NCBI GenBank assembly: GCA_011524915.1
Contig: WTJH01000013.1
Span: 1-44,791 of the forward strand
DNA length: 44,791 nt
Direction: 5' to 3'
DNA from: Flavobacteriales bacterium
Lineage (GTDB): Bacteria; Bacteroidota; Bacteroidia; Flavobacteriales; Flavobacteriaceae
In this document: in pieces, positions 9,087 through 18,007 of the stretch
How positions within the stretch are numbered: the stretch's first letter is position 1
How the letters are laid out: every line of letters starts with the position of its first letter
The notes under the pieces: model-generated
The model's database searches: none
What the model saw: the letters and a program-made list of their open reading frames with translations, nothing else
What the model was told of the DNA's origin: nothing
Position numbers and translations under genes: made by a program

Positions 9087-10417
9087 AATGCCTCCCTTAA
9101 GCGGATCTGGACTTTAAATTCTCGGAATTTCCTTCGGAGAACCAACTGAATTCTTCTACCGGGTTTTTGTTGCAGCAGTGCATTTACTTCTGAAAGTTTC
9201 ATCTTCTCGGATGGTTTTCCGTTGATTCGGACCAATATATCCCCCGCTAAAATACCCGCATCGGCTGCTGGTGAACCCAAACGAACTTCAGATATTTCGA
9301 CTAAGGGTCGAAGTTTGTAGGTATAACGTGGCTGAAGAAAGATTTGTTTGCCTTCGAATCCCGATCCATTTTCATTTCCAGAGCTCAATTCGGGATATAC
9401 CCGTTCCCGAACCAATGCCAAACTACTGTATTGGATCTCCAATCCACTTAAATTATAATAGAAAGGGGCATTTATATTTCTGCGTTCCTTAAGATACACC
9501 GCATTCTGCGCATAATCCCAACAGATCCAAAAGCGAGATAATAACTCTCCTCCAATACTCCCCAAACGGTTTCCATTAAAATTGGTAGACCCAAAGTAGG
9601 TGGTATCGGGATATGCCACCTTGACCTCTTCCAAAGCCATCCCTGCAAGATTTAAACGCTTGACCTTACCCCTTTTTCCATAGACGTCTCCCGTAATACC
9701 TCGTCCTAAAAAGTCCCGAAAGTAAGGGGGCTGTGCAATCATGTGCTGTTGGCCTTCAAAAAGCCATAAAGCGTCACTAGAACCGCTATCCATTAGTGCA
9801 ATGCCTTGATATTTATCTCCCATTCCTAATTCGACATCGATAGGAATAAATGGTTTTTCGTGAATAAAGCTCAAAGGGTATTTTCTACTTTTCTTAGGGG
9901 CTTTAAATGGGCGACTAAAAGGCTCCAAAACCAGTTGCTTTCTTCTGTAGTCTAGGGTTACTCTAAAATTTCGAAGAAAATCAACCCCAATAATACCTCC
10001 GATGGCAAGTCCCATACGTTTCGAAAACTCAAAATGAGCAGCGTTGATCCAGAGGACCTCAAAATTTTGAACGGAAAGCTTTTTATAGCGCAACTGATTG
10101 CCTTTGGATCGAAATCCAATAAGTTCTGCTGCCCCTCCCAACCCTTGAATACTAATTTTTTCAGCTTTGGATGGATCAAAATTTTGAAGATCCTCCTCAT
10201 AAAAAACTAATGTTTTACGGACACCGGAATCAAAGATAAAATTGCGTTTAAGGCCATTGAGCTCAAGCGAAAAGACGACCAAATTATTTATCTGTTCAAA
10301 TGGAATTCGAATTTTTGAATTCCGGCTATGAATCTGCCATTCGGCTGATTGACCCTGAACTATGAATCCAGAAAACCCGAAAAAGACTAAAAGAAAAAAG
10401 TTTCTGGGGCGAAACAT
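9083..10417 (-). CDS. Secreted aspartyl protease with C-terminal PDZ domain
   Basis: The 444-aa product starts at the ATG at 10417, which opens a signal peptide (MFRPRNFFLLVFFGFSGF, cleavage after VQGQS). Two aspartyl-protease half-sites are visible: IFDSG with Asp near residue 63, and LMDSG with Asp near 210. A PDZ domain follows at about residues 376-440, with the GSPAADAGILAGDILVRING pattern. Members of this family in Bacteroidota are probably periplasmic or cell-surface peptidases; the substrate is unknown. An upstream GTG/ATG extension to 10489 would bury the signal peptide and was not used. Confidence 0.85.
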   Translation of the reverse strand: MFRPRNFFLLVFFGFSGFIVQGQSAEWQIHSRNSKIRIPFEQINNLVVFSLELNGLKRNFIFDSGVRKTLVFYEEDLQNFDPSKAEKISIQGLGGAAELIGFRSKGNQLRYKKLSVQNFEVLWINAAHFEFSKRMGLAIGGIIGVDFLRNFRVTLDYRRKQLVLEPFSRPFKAPKKSRKYPLSFIHEKPFIPIDVELGMGDKYQGIALMDSGSSDALWLFEGQQHMIAQPPYFRDFLGRGITGDVYGKRGKVKRLNLAGMALEEVKVAYPDTTYFGSTNFNGNRLGSIGGELLSRFWICWDYAQNAVYLKERRNINAPFYYNLSGLEIQYSSLALVRERVYPELSSGNENGSGFEGKQIFLQPRYTYKLRPLVEISEVRLGSPAADAGILAGDILVRINGKPSEKMKLSEVNALLQQKPGRRIQLVLRRKFREFKVQIRLREAF

Positions 10418-10530
10418 GCTGCAATTTTGTTTTAAAATAACTAAAAAACTATCAATTTTTAAATTGTCATAAAAAATAGGGAGTAGCATTTACGAAGCTG
10501 CTTAATTTTTATCACTTTTGCAGCTGATTT

Positions 10531-11739
10531 ATGCAAACCAAGCCAACTTTAGCACAACGGGCTCAACACCTGCCTTTTTCTCCCATTCGGAAATTAGTCC
10601 CATTGGCAGATGCTGCAAAGGCACGTGGAATCGAGGTATTGCATTTTAACATCGGACAACCCGATGTAGCAGCACCGAAAGAAGCCTTGGATCGGGTTCA
10701 ACAAAGTCATATGGATCTGCTCCCTTATGGCGATTCCCAAGGCCCCCTAAGCTATCGAAAAAAGCTTTGTGACTATTACCAAAACCACGGAGTCCATTTA
10801 ACCCCTGAAGATATACTGGTTACTACAGGAGCTAGTGAAGCCTTGAGTTTTACGATCAATACGATCTGTGATCCGGACGATGAAATCATCATCCCAGAAC
10901 CCTTTTATGCGAATTATAACGGGTTTGCCTCTGCCGCCAGTGCGCGAGTAGTTCCGGTAGTTTCTAAATTCGAAAATGGATTTGAACTACCGCCTTTGGA
11001 ACTGATTGAAAATCATATTGGTCCCAAAACCAAAGCGATATTGCTTTGTAATCCTAATAATCCCACAGGCTACCTCTATCGTGAAGACGAGATCCGAACC
11101 CTAGGGGCTATGGCACAGAAGTATAATATCTTCTTAATTGTTGACGAAGTGTATCGCGAATTCATTTATGAAGGCGGGAGTCATTTCTCTGTTTTAGCCG
11201 AAGAAGAATGGGCACAAAATGCCATCATGATCGATTCGGTATCCAAAAGGTTTAGTATGTGCGGTGCCCGTGTGGGCTGTTTGGTGAGTCGAAATCATGA
11301 ATTTTTAAACCTGACCCTCAAATTGGCTCAGTTCCGCTTATCGCCACCCACCTACGCTCTTATGGCGAGTGAAGCTGCCTTGGATGCCCCTGCGAGCTAT
11401 CTGGAAGATGTTCGACAAGAATATGCCCGTAGAAGAGCAACGGCTATAGAACATTTTGGAGCCATAGCGGGAGTGGAAATTTCAATCCCAAAAGGTGCTT
11501 TTTACAGCATCATGAAACTTCCTGTTGCGGATGCAGAGGATTTCTCCAAGTTTTTGCTGACAGATTTCAATCTTGACGGTACCACTTTGATGCTGGCACC
11601 AGCCAATGGATTTTATTCGAACTTGTCGCTTGGACGGAATCAAATTCGATTTGCTTTTGTACTGAATTCAGAGAAGATCATCAAAGGGGCTGCTATTATG
11701 AAAGCCGCTCTTCAAAGCTACCAAGCTCAGGAAAGTTAG
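10531..11739 (+). CDS. PLP-dependent class I/II aminotransferase
   Basis: A 402-aa fold-type I aminotransferase. The PLP lysine is K239 in SVSKRFSMCGARVG; the CNPNNPTG motif is near 173-180, and the aspartate contacting the pyridine nitrogen is in VDEVYRE near 204-210. It resembles the aspartate/aromatic aminotransferase group, but the substrate cannot be fixed from the sequence. It lies 12 bases upstream of murB and is likely cotranscribed with it. A second aspartate-type enzyme is encoded at 30138-31322, and a third aminotransferase sits in the aromatic operon. Confidence 0.88.
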   Translation: MQTKPTLAQRAQHLPFSPIRKLVPLADAAKARGIEVLHFNIGQPDVAAPKEALDRVQQSHMDLLPYGDSQGPLSYRKKLCDYYQNHGVHLTPEDILVTTGASEALSFTINTICDPDDEIIIPEPFYANYNGFASAASARVVPVVSKFENGFELPPLELIENHIGPKTKAILLCNPNNPTGYLYREDEIRTLGAMAQKYNIFLIVDEVYREFIYEGGSHFSVLAEEEWAQNAIMIDSVSKRFSMCGARVGCLVSRNHEFLNLTLKLAQFRLSPPTYALMASEAALDAPASYLEDVRQEYARRRATAIEHFGAIAGVEISIPKGAFYSIMKLPVADAEDFSKFLLTDFNLDGTTLMLAPANGFYSNLSLGRNQIRFAFVLNSEKIIKGAAIMKAALQSYQAQES

Positions 11740-11751
11740 TACCTTGCGCCT

Positions 11752-12750
11752 ATGCAAGAAGAGATATCTTTAAAACCCTTCAACAGTTTTGGACTTGAGA
11801 TTTCAGCAAATGAACTGATTGAGGTCCACCGAGCCGAAGATTTACCAGAAATACTCGAGCAATCTAAGGACACCCAAACATTGATCTTAGGGGGAGGCAC
11901 CAATATCTTATTTACTCAAAATTTTGCGGGAAAAGTTCTGAAAATGTGTACGCGAGGGATGGAGATCGTTGAAGAAACAGTTACTTCCGTTTTGATCGAA
12001 GTTCAGGCGGGCGAAATCTGGCACGATCTGGTCATGTGGAGCATTCAAAAAGACTTAGGAGGTTTAGAAAATTTAGCCTTGATTCCAGGTTCTGTAGGTG
12101 CAGCTCCGATTCAGAACATTGGAGCCTATGGAGTAGAACAAGCTCAGTGTTTTCATTCTTGTACGGTTTGGGATCGAAAAGAACACACATTTCAAAATAT
12201 CTCCAAACAAGATTGTGATTTTGGGTATCGCAATTCGATATTTAAATCCACCCATAAAAACCGTTATATCATCTGTTCGGTTCGATATCGCCTCCAAAAA
12301 AAACCGCATCAATTGGAGCTTTCTTATGGAGGGCTTGCAAAAGTTGTATCCCAATCCTCTCCCACGATTAGAGATGTAGCTCAAGCAGTTATCCAAATCC
12401 GAGAAAGTAAACTTCCTAACCCTGAGGAATTAGGAAATGCGGGAAGTTTTTTTAAAAATCCAATTATAACAGAAAAAGAGCTTGGGGCCATTCAGAAAAC
12501 TTATCCTGAAATCCCCACCTATCCGAATACAACTGGAAAAGTTAAAGTTCCTGCAGCTTGGTTAATCGACACTCTTGGATGGAAGGGCTACCGCAAAGGA
12601 GACGCTGGAGTTCACAAAAATCAAGCTTTAGTTTTGGTCAATCATGGGAAGGCTCGAGGATACGAAATCCAACAATTATCGGAAGCCATTCAGAAAGATG
12701 TTTTGGATCATTTTGGTATCTCCTTAATCCCTGAAGTAAATATCCTCTAA
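11752..12750 (+). CDS. murB: UDP-N-acetylenolpyruvoylglucosamine reductase
   Basis: The FAD enzyme that reduces the enolpyruvyl ether to UDP-N-acetylmuramic acid in peptidoglycan synthesis; cytosolic. The 332-aa length and the presence of the middle loop match the type I (E. coli-like) enzymes. FAD-binding LGGGTNILF is at residues 46-54 and PGSVGAAPIQNIGAYG at 112-127. The catalytic serine is S232 in NAGSFFKNP, and the C-terminal glutamate is E328 in PEVNIL. The stop is one base from the end of the convergent dtd gene. Confidence 0.95.
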   Translation: MQEEISLKPFNSFGLEISANELIEVHRAEDLPEILEQSKDTQTLILGGGTNILFTQNFAGKVLKMCTRGMEIVEETVTSVLIEVQAGEIWHDLVMWSIQKDLGGLENLALIPGSVGAAPIQNIGAYGVEQAQCFHSCTVWDRKEHTFQNISKQDCDFGYRNSIFKSTHKNRYIICSVRYRLQKKPHQLELSYGGLAKVVSQSSPTIRDVAQAVIQIRESKLPNPEELGNAGSFFKNPIITEKELGAIQKTYPEIPTYPNTTGKVKVPAAWLIDTLGWKGYRKGDAGVHKNQALVLVNHGKARGYEIQQLSEAIQKDVLDHFGISLIPEVNIL

Positions 12751-12751
12751 T

Positions 12752-13204
12752 TTACTCTTTGTTTTTCGAGTCTATGGTTATGGTTACCGGACCATCATTT
12801 TGAGAACTCACCTGCATATCTGCACCAAAGACACCTGTTGCGACCCGGTTGGAAAGTTTGATTGCGGCCTGCTCCACAAAATATTCATACAAGGGAACCG
12901 CATGGGCATGACCTGCGGCTCGAACATAGGAAGGACGGTTGCCTTTTTTAGTCGCAGCAAATAAAGTAAACTGACTGATCACCAACAACTCCCCTTCTAT
13001 ATCGAGTAGAGAACGATTCATCTGACCTGCATCGTCACTAAAAATACGTAACTGGGTTAGCTTGCGGAGCAACCAATCGGCATCCTCCTGATCATCGGCA
13101 TCCTCTACTCCCAAAAAAACAATTAATCCCGGACCTATAGATCCAACTGTGGTAGCATCTACTTCTACCTTTGCCCATCGCACTCTTTGTATAACTACAC
13201 GCAT
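12752..13204 (-). CDS. dtd: D-aminoacyl-tRNA deacylase
   Basis: Hydrolyses D-aminoacyl-tRNAs and mischarged glycyl-tRNA-Ala, keeping D-amino acids out of translation. The 150-aa protein has SQFTLFA at residues 77-83 and NDGPVTI at 136-142, the two active-site motifs of the family; the cross-subunit Gly-Pro motif is intact. The ATG at 13204 lies six bases after the rsgA stop, so the two form a translation-related pair. Confidence 0.95.
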   Translation of the reverse strand: MRVVIQRVRWAKVEVDATTVGSIGPGLIVFLGVEDADDQEDADWLLRKLTQLRIFSDDAGQMNRSLLDIEGELLVISQFTLFAATKKGNRPSYVRAAGHAHAVPLYEYFVEQAAIKLSNRVATGVFGADMQVSSQNDGPVTITIDSKNKE

Positions 13205-13210
13205 ATATGC

Positions 13211-14137
13211 TTATCGGTATTGAGAATCGTCTTCCAATAATTGCAAATAACTACGGTAACGAGACCCCGCAATTTCTCCTCGATCAACAGCATCTTTCAC
13301 CCCACATTGAGGCTCGTGAACATGTCTGCAATTATGAAACTTGCATTGACTTAAATATTGCTCAAACTCAACAAAATATGGCCCAATTTCTTCTGGCTCC
13401 ATGTCCACTATCCCAAATCCCTTGATCCCGGGGGTATCAATAATCCTACAGGCGTCTGGTAAATCAAACATTTCTGCAAATGTTGTGGTATGTTGCCCTT
13501 GCTGATGTTGTTCAGAAATTGCTGCGGTTTTGAGATTCAAATTGGGAGCAATGGCATTGATTAGAGTTGATTTGCCCACACCACTATGACCCGAAAACAT
13601 ACTGACTTTGTTGCGCATTAAATTTCTAATCTGATCTACCCCTTCTTGATTTAAGGCTGAAATGGAATAACAATCATACCCAATGGATTGATAAAGCTCC
13701 TTTAAGTCTTCTAAAGTTTCTTTTTCAGCGGTCGAATAGGTATCTAATTTGTTAAACACAAGAACCGCAGGAATCTGGTAAGCTTCGGCAGTTACTAAAA
13801 AGCGATCAATAAAAGCCGTAAAAGTAGGCGGGTTATTAAGGGTAATGAGTAAAAAAACCTGATCGATATTTGCCGCAATGATATGCGTCTGCTTGGAGAG
13901 ATTTACAGATTTACGGATGATGTAGTTTTCGCGAGGCAGTACATCCGTAATAATGCCTTCCGTATCATTTTCAAACGCAATCATAACCCGATCGCCTACA
14001 GCCACAGGATTGGTGCTTTTGATCCCTTTGAGACGCAGGCGTCCTTTGATACGACATTGCACCCATTGTTCCTGGGTTTTAACGGTATACCAGCTTCCTG
14101 TAGAGCGATAAACGATGGCAGATGTTTCGGCTTTCAT
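13211..14137 (-). CDS. rsgA: Ribosome small-subunit maturation GTPase RsgA
   Basis: A circularly permuted GTPase that acts in late 30S assembly. The 308-aa product has an N-terminal OB-fold to about residue 70. The motifs occur in permuted order: FNKLD (128-132, G4) precedes the P-loop GHSGVGKST (183-191, G1) and DTPG (234-237, G3). A C-terminal zinc knuckle is formed by C265, C270, H272 and C278. All key residues are present. It is divergent from gpmI and upstream of dtd. Confidence 0.97.
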   Translation of the reverse strand: MKAETSAIVYRSTGSWYTVKTQEQWVQCRIKGRLRLKGIKSTNPVAVGDRVMIAFENDTEGIITDVLPRENYIIRKSVNLSKQTHIIAANIDQVFLLITLNNPPTFTAFIDRFLVTAEAYQIPAVLVFNKLDTYSTAEKETLEDLKELYQSIGYDCYSISALNQEGVDQIRNLMRNKVSMFSGHSGVGKSTLINAIAPNLNLKTAAISEQHQQGQHTTTFAEMFDLPDACRIIDTPGIKGFGIVDMEPEEIGPYFVEFEQYLSQCKFHNCRHVHEPQCGVKDAVDRGEIAGSRYRSYLQLLEDDSQYR

Positions 14138-14198
14138 TTAAACCTACAAATTAGGGATATAATTTAGTCTTTAGCAAAACTAAACACATGTGATTTTT

Positions 14199-14206
14199 TA
14201 ACTTTG
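14199..14206 (+). promoter_or_regulatory. Candidate -7 promoter element for gpmI
   Basis: TAACTTTG matches TAnnTTTG and is followed by CAGC, a common extension in Flavobacteriia. It ends 17 bases before the gpmI TTG start. The -33 element is poorly defined: a TTAG at 14171-14174 is about 24 bases away. Confidence 0.5.
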
Positions 14207-14223
14207 CAGCAAAATTAATTCCC

Positions 14224-15750
14224 TTGAAGAAAACCCTCTTAATGATTTTGGATGGCTGGGGTAACAGTCCCGATCCAAAAGTATCCGCAGTAGAACAAGC
14301 AAAAACCCCTTATATAGACCAGTTATATAACGATTATGCTCATGCCGAACTCCGCACCGACGGAGGTTTTGTTGGGCTTCCAGATGGGCAAATGGGCAAT
14401 AGTGAAGTGGGGCATATGAACTTAGGCGCGGGACGAATCGTATACCAAGACTTGGCCAAAATCAGTTTAGCCTTTTCGGAAGGAAGCATACGGGAGAACG
14501 AAAATTTACAGAAAGCCTTTGCCACAGCAAAAGAACAAGGTTCTACTCTACATTTTTTGGGCTTGGTTTCTGATGGAGGTGTTCATGCCCATATCGATCA
14601 TTTGGAAGGATTTTTAGACCTAGCTCAGGCGGCTGAACTCCCTAAAGTAAGTGTTCATGCTTTTTCTGATGGTCGAGATGTAGATCCTAAATCCGGAGCT
14701 CAATTCATCGAAAGACTGCAAAATAAATGTACCCAAACAGGGGCTCAATTAGCCTCGGTAACCGGACGCTATTTTGCCATGGATAGAGACCAACGCTGGG
14801 AAAGAACTCAAAAGACCTACGATGCCTTGATCCATGGAACGGGGCAGCTCACCACGGATTTTGTTCAGGCCATAGAAGAGCAGTATAACCAAGGGGTAAC
14901 AGATGAATTTTTAGAACCTTTAATAGCCCAATCGCCCGAAGGTAAGCCCCTTTCCATCATTCAAGAAAACGATGTGGTCATCTTTATTAATTTTAGAACC
15001 GACCGAGGGAGACAACTGACAAAAGCACTTACTCAAACCCCGATCGAGGGAACCTCCATGAAGCCCGTAAAGGTTCATTTAGCAACCTTGACCAACTACG
15101 ACGCCTCGTTTACAGCTGTGGATGTATTGTTTGATAAAGAAAACCTTGTGGACACCTTAGGGGAAACCCTCTCTAAAGCCGGAAAAACTCAAATTCGAAT
15201 TGCAGAAACCGAAAAATACCCACACGTAACCTTTTTCTTTAACGGAGGTAGAGAAGAACCTTTTACAGGAGAAGAACGCATTCTATGCCCATCTCCAAAG
15301 GTGGCTACTTATGATTTGCAACCCGAAATGAGCGCTTATGATTTGCGTGATGCCCTACTTCCAAAAATTCAGGAAGCATCAGCAGACTTTATTTGTTTAA
15401 ACTTCGCCAACCCTGATATGGTAGGACATACAGGGGATTTCCAAGCAGCTGTAAAAGCTTGTGAAACCGTAGACAACTGCGCAGAAACAGTCATAGAAGC
15501 TGCTCTAGCTGCAGGATATAGCACCTTGGTCATTGCCGACCATGGGAATTGTGAAACCATGCAAAATCCAGATGGAAGCCCACATACTGCACATACCACA
15601 AATCCAGTACCTGTGATTTTGGTAGAAGCCGAAAAACGTTCCATAGCCTCTGGAATTTTGGGGGATATTGCTCCTACCATTTTAGACCTTATGGGAGTAG
15701 AACAACCTCAAGCCATGACACAAAAGTCTTTATTGGTGAAAAATGTGTAA
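14224..15750 (+). CDS. gpmI: Phosphoglycerate mutase, 2,3-bisphosphoglycerate-independent
   Basis: Interconverts 3- and 2-phosphoglycerate in glycolysis and gluconeogenesis; a Mn-dependent alkaline-phosphatase-fold enzyme. The 508-aa product starts MKKTLLMILDGWG, with metal ligand D10 and the catalytic serine S60 in GNSEVGHMN. The later metal ligands are seen in NFANPDMVGHTGD and IADHGNCE. The start is TTG at 14224; no ATG precedes the conserved N-terminus in frame. It heads a tight plus-strand group with a thioredoxin-fold lipoprotein, map and a methyltransferase. Confidence 0.96.
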   Translation: MKKTLLMILDGWGNSPDPKVSAVEQAKTPYIDQLYNDYAHAELRTDGGFVGLPDGQMGNSEVGHMNLGAGRIVYQDLAKISLAFSEGSIRENENLQKAFATAKEQGSTLHFLGLVSDGGVHAHIDHLEGFLDLAQAAELPKVSVHAFSDGRDVDPKSGAQFIERLQNKCTQTGAQLASVTGRYFAMDRDQRWERTQKTYDALIHGTGQLTTDFVQAIEEQYNQGVTDEFLEPLIAQSPEGKPLSIIQENDVVIFINFRTDRGRQLTKALTQTPIEGTSMKPVKVHLATLTNYDASFTAVDVLFDKENLVDTLGETLSKAGKTQIRIAETEKYPHVTFFFNGGREEPFTGEERILCPSPKVATYDLQPEMSAYDLRDALLPKIQEASADFICLNFANPDMVGHTGDFQAAVKACETVDNCAETVIEAALAAGYSTLVIADHGNCETMQNPDGSPHTAHTTNPVPVILVEAEKRSIASGILGDIAPTILDLMGVEQPQAMTQKSLLVKNV

Positions 15751-15774
15751 ATTATACTGACTAAATATATCCCT

Positions 15775-16320
15775 ATGCGAATTCGCCTCCTTTCAACGCT
15801 TGTGCTTCTATCCTTGGTTTTTGCCTGTAAGCAAAATCCTCAATCGGCATTGCCAACTTTAGCAGAAACAACAGAAGGCGAAACCATCTATTTAGGCACA
15901 ATCACCAAAGGGAACTTAAATAACAATACCTATACGCCTTGGTTTGAACCGGCCTATGAAAATTTTCAGGTCCCAGAAGAATGGATCAAACAACATAAAC
16001 CTCTGGCCAAAAAGCTAGAATTTATCATTCTTATGGGTACTTGGTGTTCCGACTCTCAAAGAGAAGTTCCGGGAATGATCCGTTTGATTGAAGCATTAGA
16101 CAGAGATGACCAACTGAAAATTTATGCTTTAGACGAATTCAAACAATCGGAGGGAGGCATCGAAAAAACTTGGAATGTAGAACAAGTTCCTACCCTGATC
16201 GTTCTTGATAAGGGCGAAGAGTTAAACAGGATAGTCGAATTTCCATTAGATACACTTGAAGAGGACTTGGGGAGCATTCTTCGAAAAGAACCTTATAAAC
16301 ACGCCTACGCGCTCGATTAA
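15775..16320 (+). CDS. Thioredoxin-fold lipoprotein with a CxxS site
   Basis: A 181-aa predicted lipoprotein. The N-terminal signal ends in a lipobox with Cys18 (LVFAC). The thioredoxin-like core has TWCSDS (Cys91, Ser94), and the conserved cis-proline is in EQVPTL near residue 139. The second active-site cysteine of the usual CxxC is replaced by Ser, so it probably does not act as a simple disulfide reductase; mixed-disulfide capture or isomerase roles are possible. It runs directly into map, with no bases between the stop and the next ATG. Confidence 0.82.
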   Translation: MRIRLLSTLVLLSLVFACKQNPQSALPTLAETTEGETIYLGTITKGNLNNNTYTPWFEPAYENFQVPEEWIKQHKPLAKKLEFIILMGTWCSDSQREVPGMIRLIEALDRDDQLKIYALDEFKQSEGGIEKTWNVEQVPTLIVLDKGEELNRIVEFPLDTLEEDLGSILRKEPYKHAYALD

Positions 16321-17136
16321 ATGTCAAAAATCGTACTCAAAAACGCTGAAGAAATAGCGTTGATTCGAGAAAGTGCTCTGATTGTTTCCAAAACCTTGGG
16401 AATGCTAGCTTCAGAGATTAAACCTGGAATTAGTGCTTTAGAATTAGACCAATTAGCCGAAACTTTTATTCGAGATCATGGAGCAGAACCCGGATTTTTA
16501 GGGCTTTATGACTTCCCTAATACACTATGCATGAGTCCTAACGACCAAGTAGTGCACGGAATTCCAACAGCTAAGCCACTCGAATCTGGAGATATTATCT
16601 CCATAGACTGCGGAGCCTTAAAAAATGGTTTTTATGGGGATCATGCCTACACTTTTGCCGTTGGAGAAATAGCTGAAGAAACTCAAAAATTACTCGATGT
16701 CACTAAGGCCTCGCTCTACAAAGGAATTGAAGCATTTGTGGCAGGAAACCGAGTGGGAGATCTGGGCTTCGCCGTCCAACAGCATACAGAAGCAGAAGGC
16801 TATGGAGTGGTTCGCGAATTGGTAGGACACGGGCTAGGGGCCAGCATGCATGAAGGACCCGAAATCCCCAATTATGGCAGAAGAGGCCGGGGTAAAGTAT
16901 TCCTCGAAGGGATGGTTATAGCTATTGAACCCATGATAAACATGGGAACACATAGGATTATTCAAGAAAAAGACGGCTGGACCATCCGAACAGCCGACCG
17001 TAAACCCTCAGCGCATTTCGAACACGATGTTGCGCTGATCGATGGAAAACCGCGCTTGTTATCTACCTTTGATTATATCTATGAAGCCCTTGGAATATCG
17101 TCTGTGGAAGAAGACCCCTTTCGGTTTGAAGCTTAA
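16321..17136 (+). CDS. map: Methionine aminopeptidase, type I
   Basis: Removes the initiator methionine from nascent proteins. The 271-aa product holds the complete dinuclear metal site D96, D107, H170, E203 and E234, plus the substrate-contact histidine H79 in VVHGIP. There is no N-terminal zinc-finger extension. The ATG begins immediately after the TAA of the lipoprotein gene, and the methyltransferase gene starts three bases after its stop, so these genes are almost certainly cotranscribed. Confidence 0.96.
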   Translation: MSKIVLKNAEEIALIRESALIVSKTLGMLASEIKPGISALELDQLAETFIRDHGAEPGFLGLYDFPNTLCMSPNDQVVHGIPTAKPLESGDIISIDCGALKNGFYGDHAYTFAVGEIAEETQKLLDVTKASLYKGIEAFVAGNRVGDLGFAVQQHTEAEGYGVVRELVGHGLGASMHEGPEIPNYGRRGRGKVFLEGMVIAIEPMINMGTHRIIQEKDGWTIRTADRKPSAHFEHDVALIDGKPRLLSTFDYIYEALGISSVEEDPFRFEA

Positions 17137-17139
17137 GCT

Positions 17140-17895
17140 ATGAAATGGATTCTCAATCTTTTTCCAAGACCCCTATTAATTCGCTTGAGTATACTTTTCA
17201 GACCGCTGTTGGATCTGTTCTTTAGAGGAAATCGATTTACCGATCCTATCAATCAAAAATCCTACCGAAAATTTTTAGACTACGGCTACCACAACATCCG
17301 TAAAAATGTTCTCTGCCCGGGAACTCTTTCTTTGGAAAGACATCGACTGTTATGGTTGTATTTGTCCCGTAAAACCACTCTTTTCGATCAATCACTTCGG
17401 GTACTTCATGTGGCCCCAGAGCAAGCCTTTTACAAAGCTTTTAAAGCCATCCCCCAATGGGACTACACTACAACAGACCTCCACTCTCCCCTAGCCGACG
17501 TTCGGGCCGATCTGTGCAACTTACCCTTCGACTCTGAATCCTTTGATTTGGTGATATGCAACCATGTTTTAGAGCATATCCCAGATGACCTTCAAGCCAT
17601 AAAAGAAATCTTTAGAGTTCTCACTTCTGGTGGACAAGCAATTTTACAAGTTCCTTTGGAACAAGAACGTGAACATACCTTTGAGGATGATCGTATTACG
17701 GATCCTCAAGAACGCGCTCGAATTTTCGGTCAATACGACCATGTACGCATCTATGGGAAAGATTATTTTAAGCGTTTAGAATCGGTTGGATTTAGATCTC
17801 AACCGATTGATTATACGGCCGAACTATCACCTTCCGAAATAGAGCAGTATGCTCTTCCCAAGGGAGAATGGATCCCCTGGGTACAAAAAGGATAA
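17140..17895 (+). CDS. SAM-dependent class I methyltransferase, substrate unknown
   Basis: A 251-aa protein with a methyltransferase-11-like core. DVRADLCNLPFDSESFDLVICNHVLEHI corresponds to motifs II-IV, followed by the loop EIFRVLTSGGQAILQVP. Motif I is unusual: the strand reads VLHVAPEQAFYKAF instead of the Gly-rich VLDIGCGTG. The first 60 residues are basic and Arg/Phe-rich (NLFPRPLLIRLSILFRPLLDLFF), possibly a membrane-surface helix. It is the last gene of the gpmI-map group. The substrate could be a small molecule or lipid; nothing fixes it. Confidence 0.78.
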   Translation: MKWILNLFPRPLLIRLSILFRPLLDLFFRGNRFTDPINQKSYRKFLDYGYHNIRKNVLCPGTLSLERHRLLWLYLSRKTTLFDQSLRVLHVAPEQAFYKAFKAIPQWDYTTTDLHSPLADVRADLCNLPFDSESFDLVICNHVLEHIPDDLQAIKEIFRVLTSGGQAILQVPLEQEREHTFEDDRITDPQERARIFGQYDHVRIYGKDYFKRLESVGFRSQPIDYTAELSPSEIEQYALPKGEWIPWVQKG

Positions 17896-17979
17896 ACCTA
17901 TATCCGCAAAGTATCCCTAGGCTTACCGATTCCAGTAGAGCATAAGATTTAGAAGTTTAAGCGCTAAAAATAAAATCCT

Positions 17980-17998
17980 AGTCTTCAAAATCAAGACT
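17980..17998. terminator. Weak possible bidirectional terminator
   Basis: The six-base inverted repeat AGTCTT / AAGACT has a seven-base loop between the methyltransferase and apbE stops. On the minus strand it is followed by a T-rich stretch that is interrupted (ATTTTATTTTT). The stem is short, so this is tentative. Confidence 0.3.
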
Positions 17999-18007
17999 CA
18001 ATTGCGC

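Noticed and set aside
10418-10489. Longer start for the aspartyl protease
   Set aside because: It would put 24 residues before a clear signal peptide.
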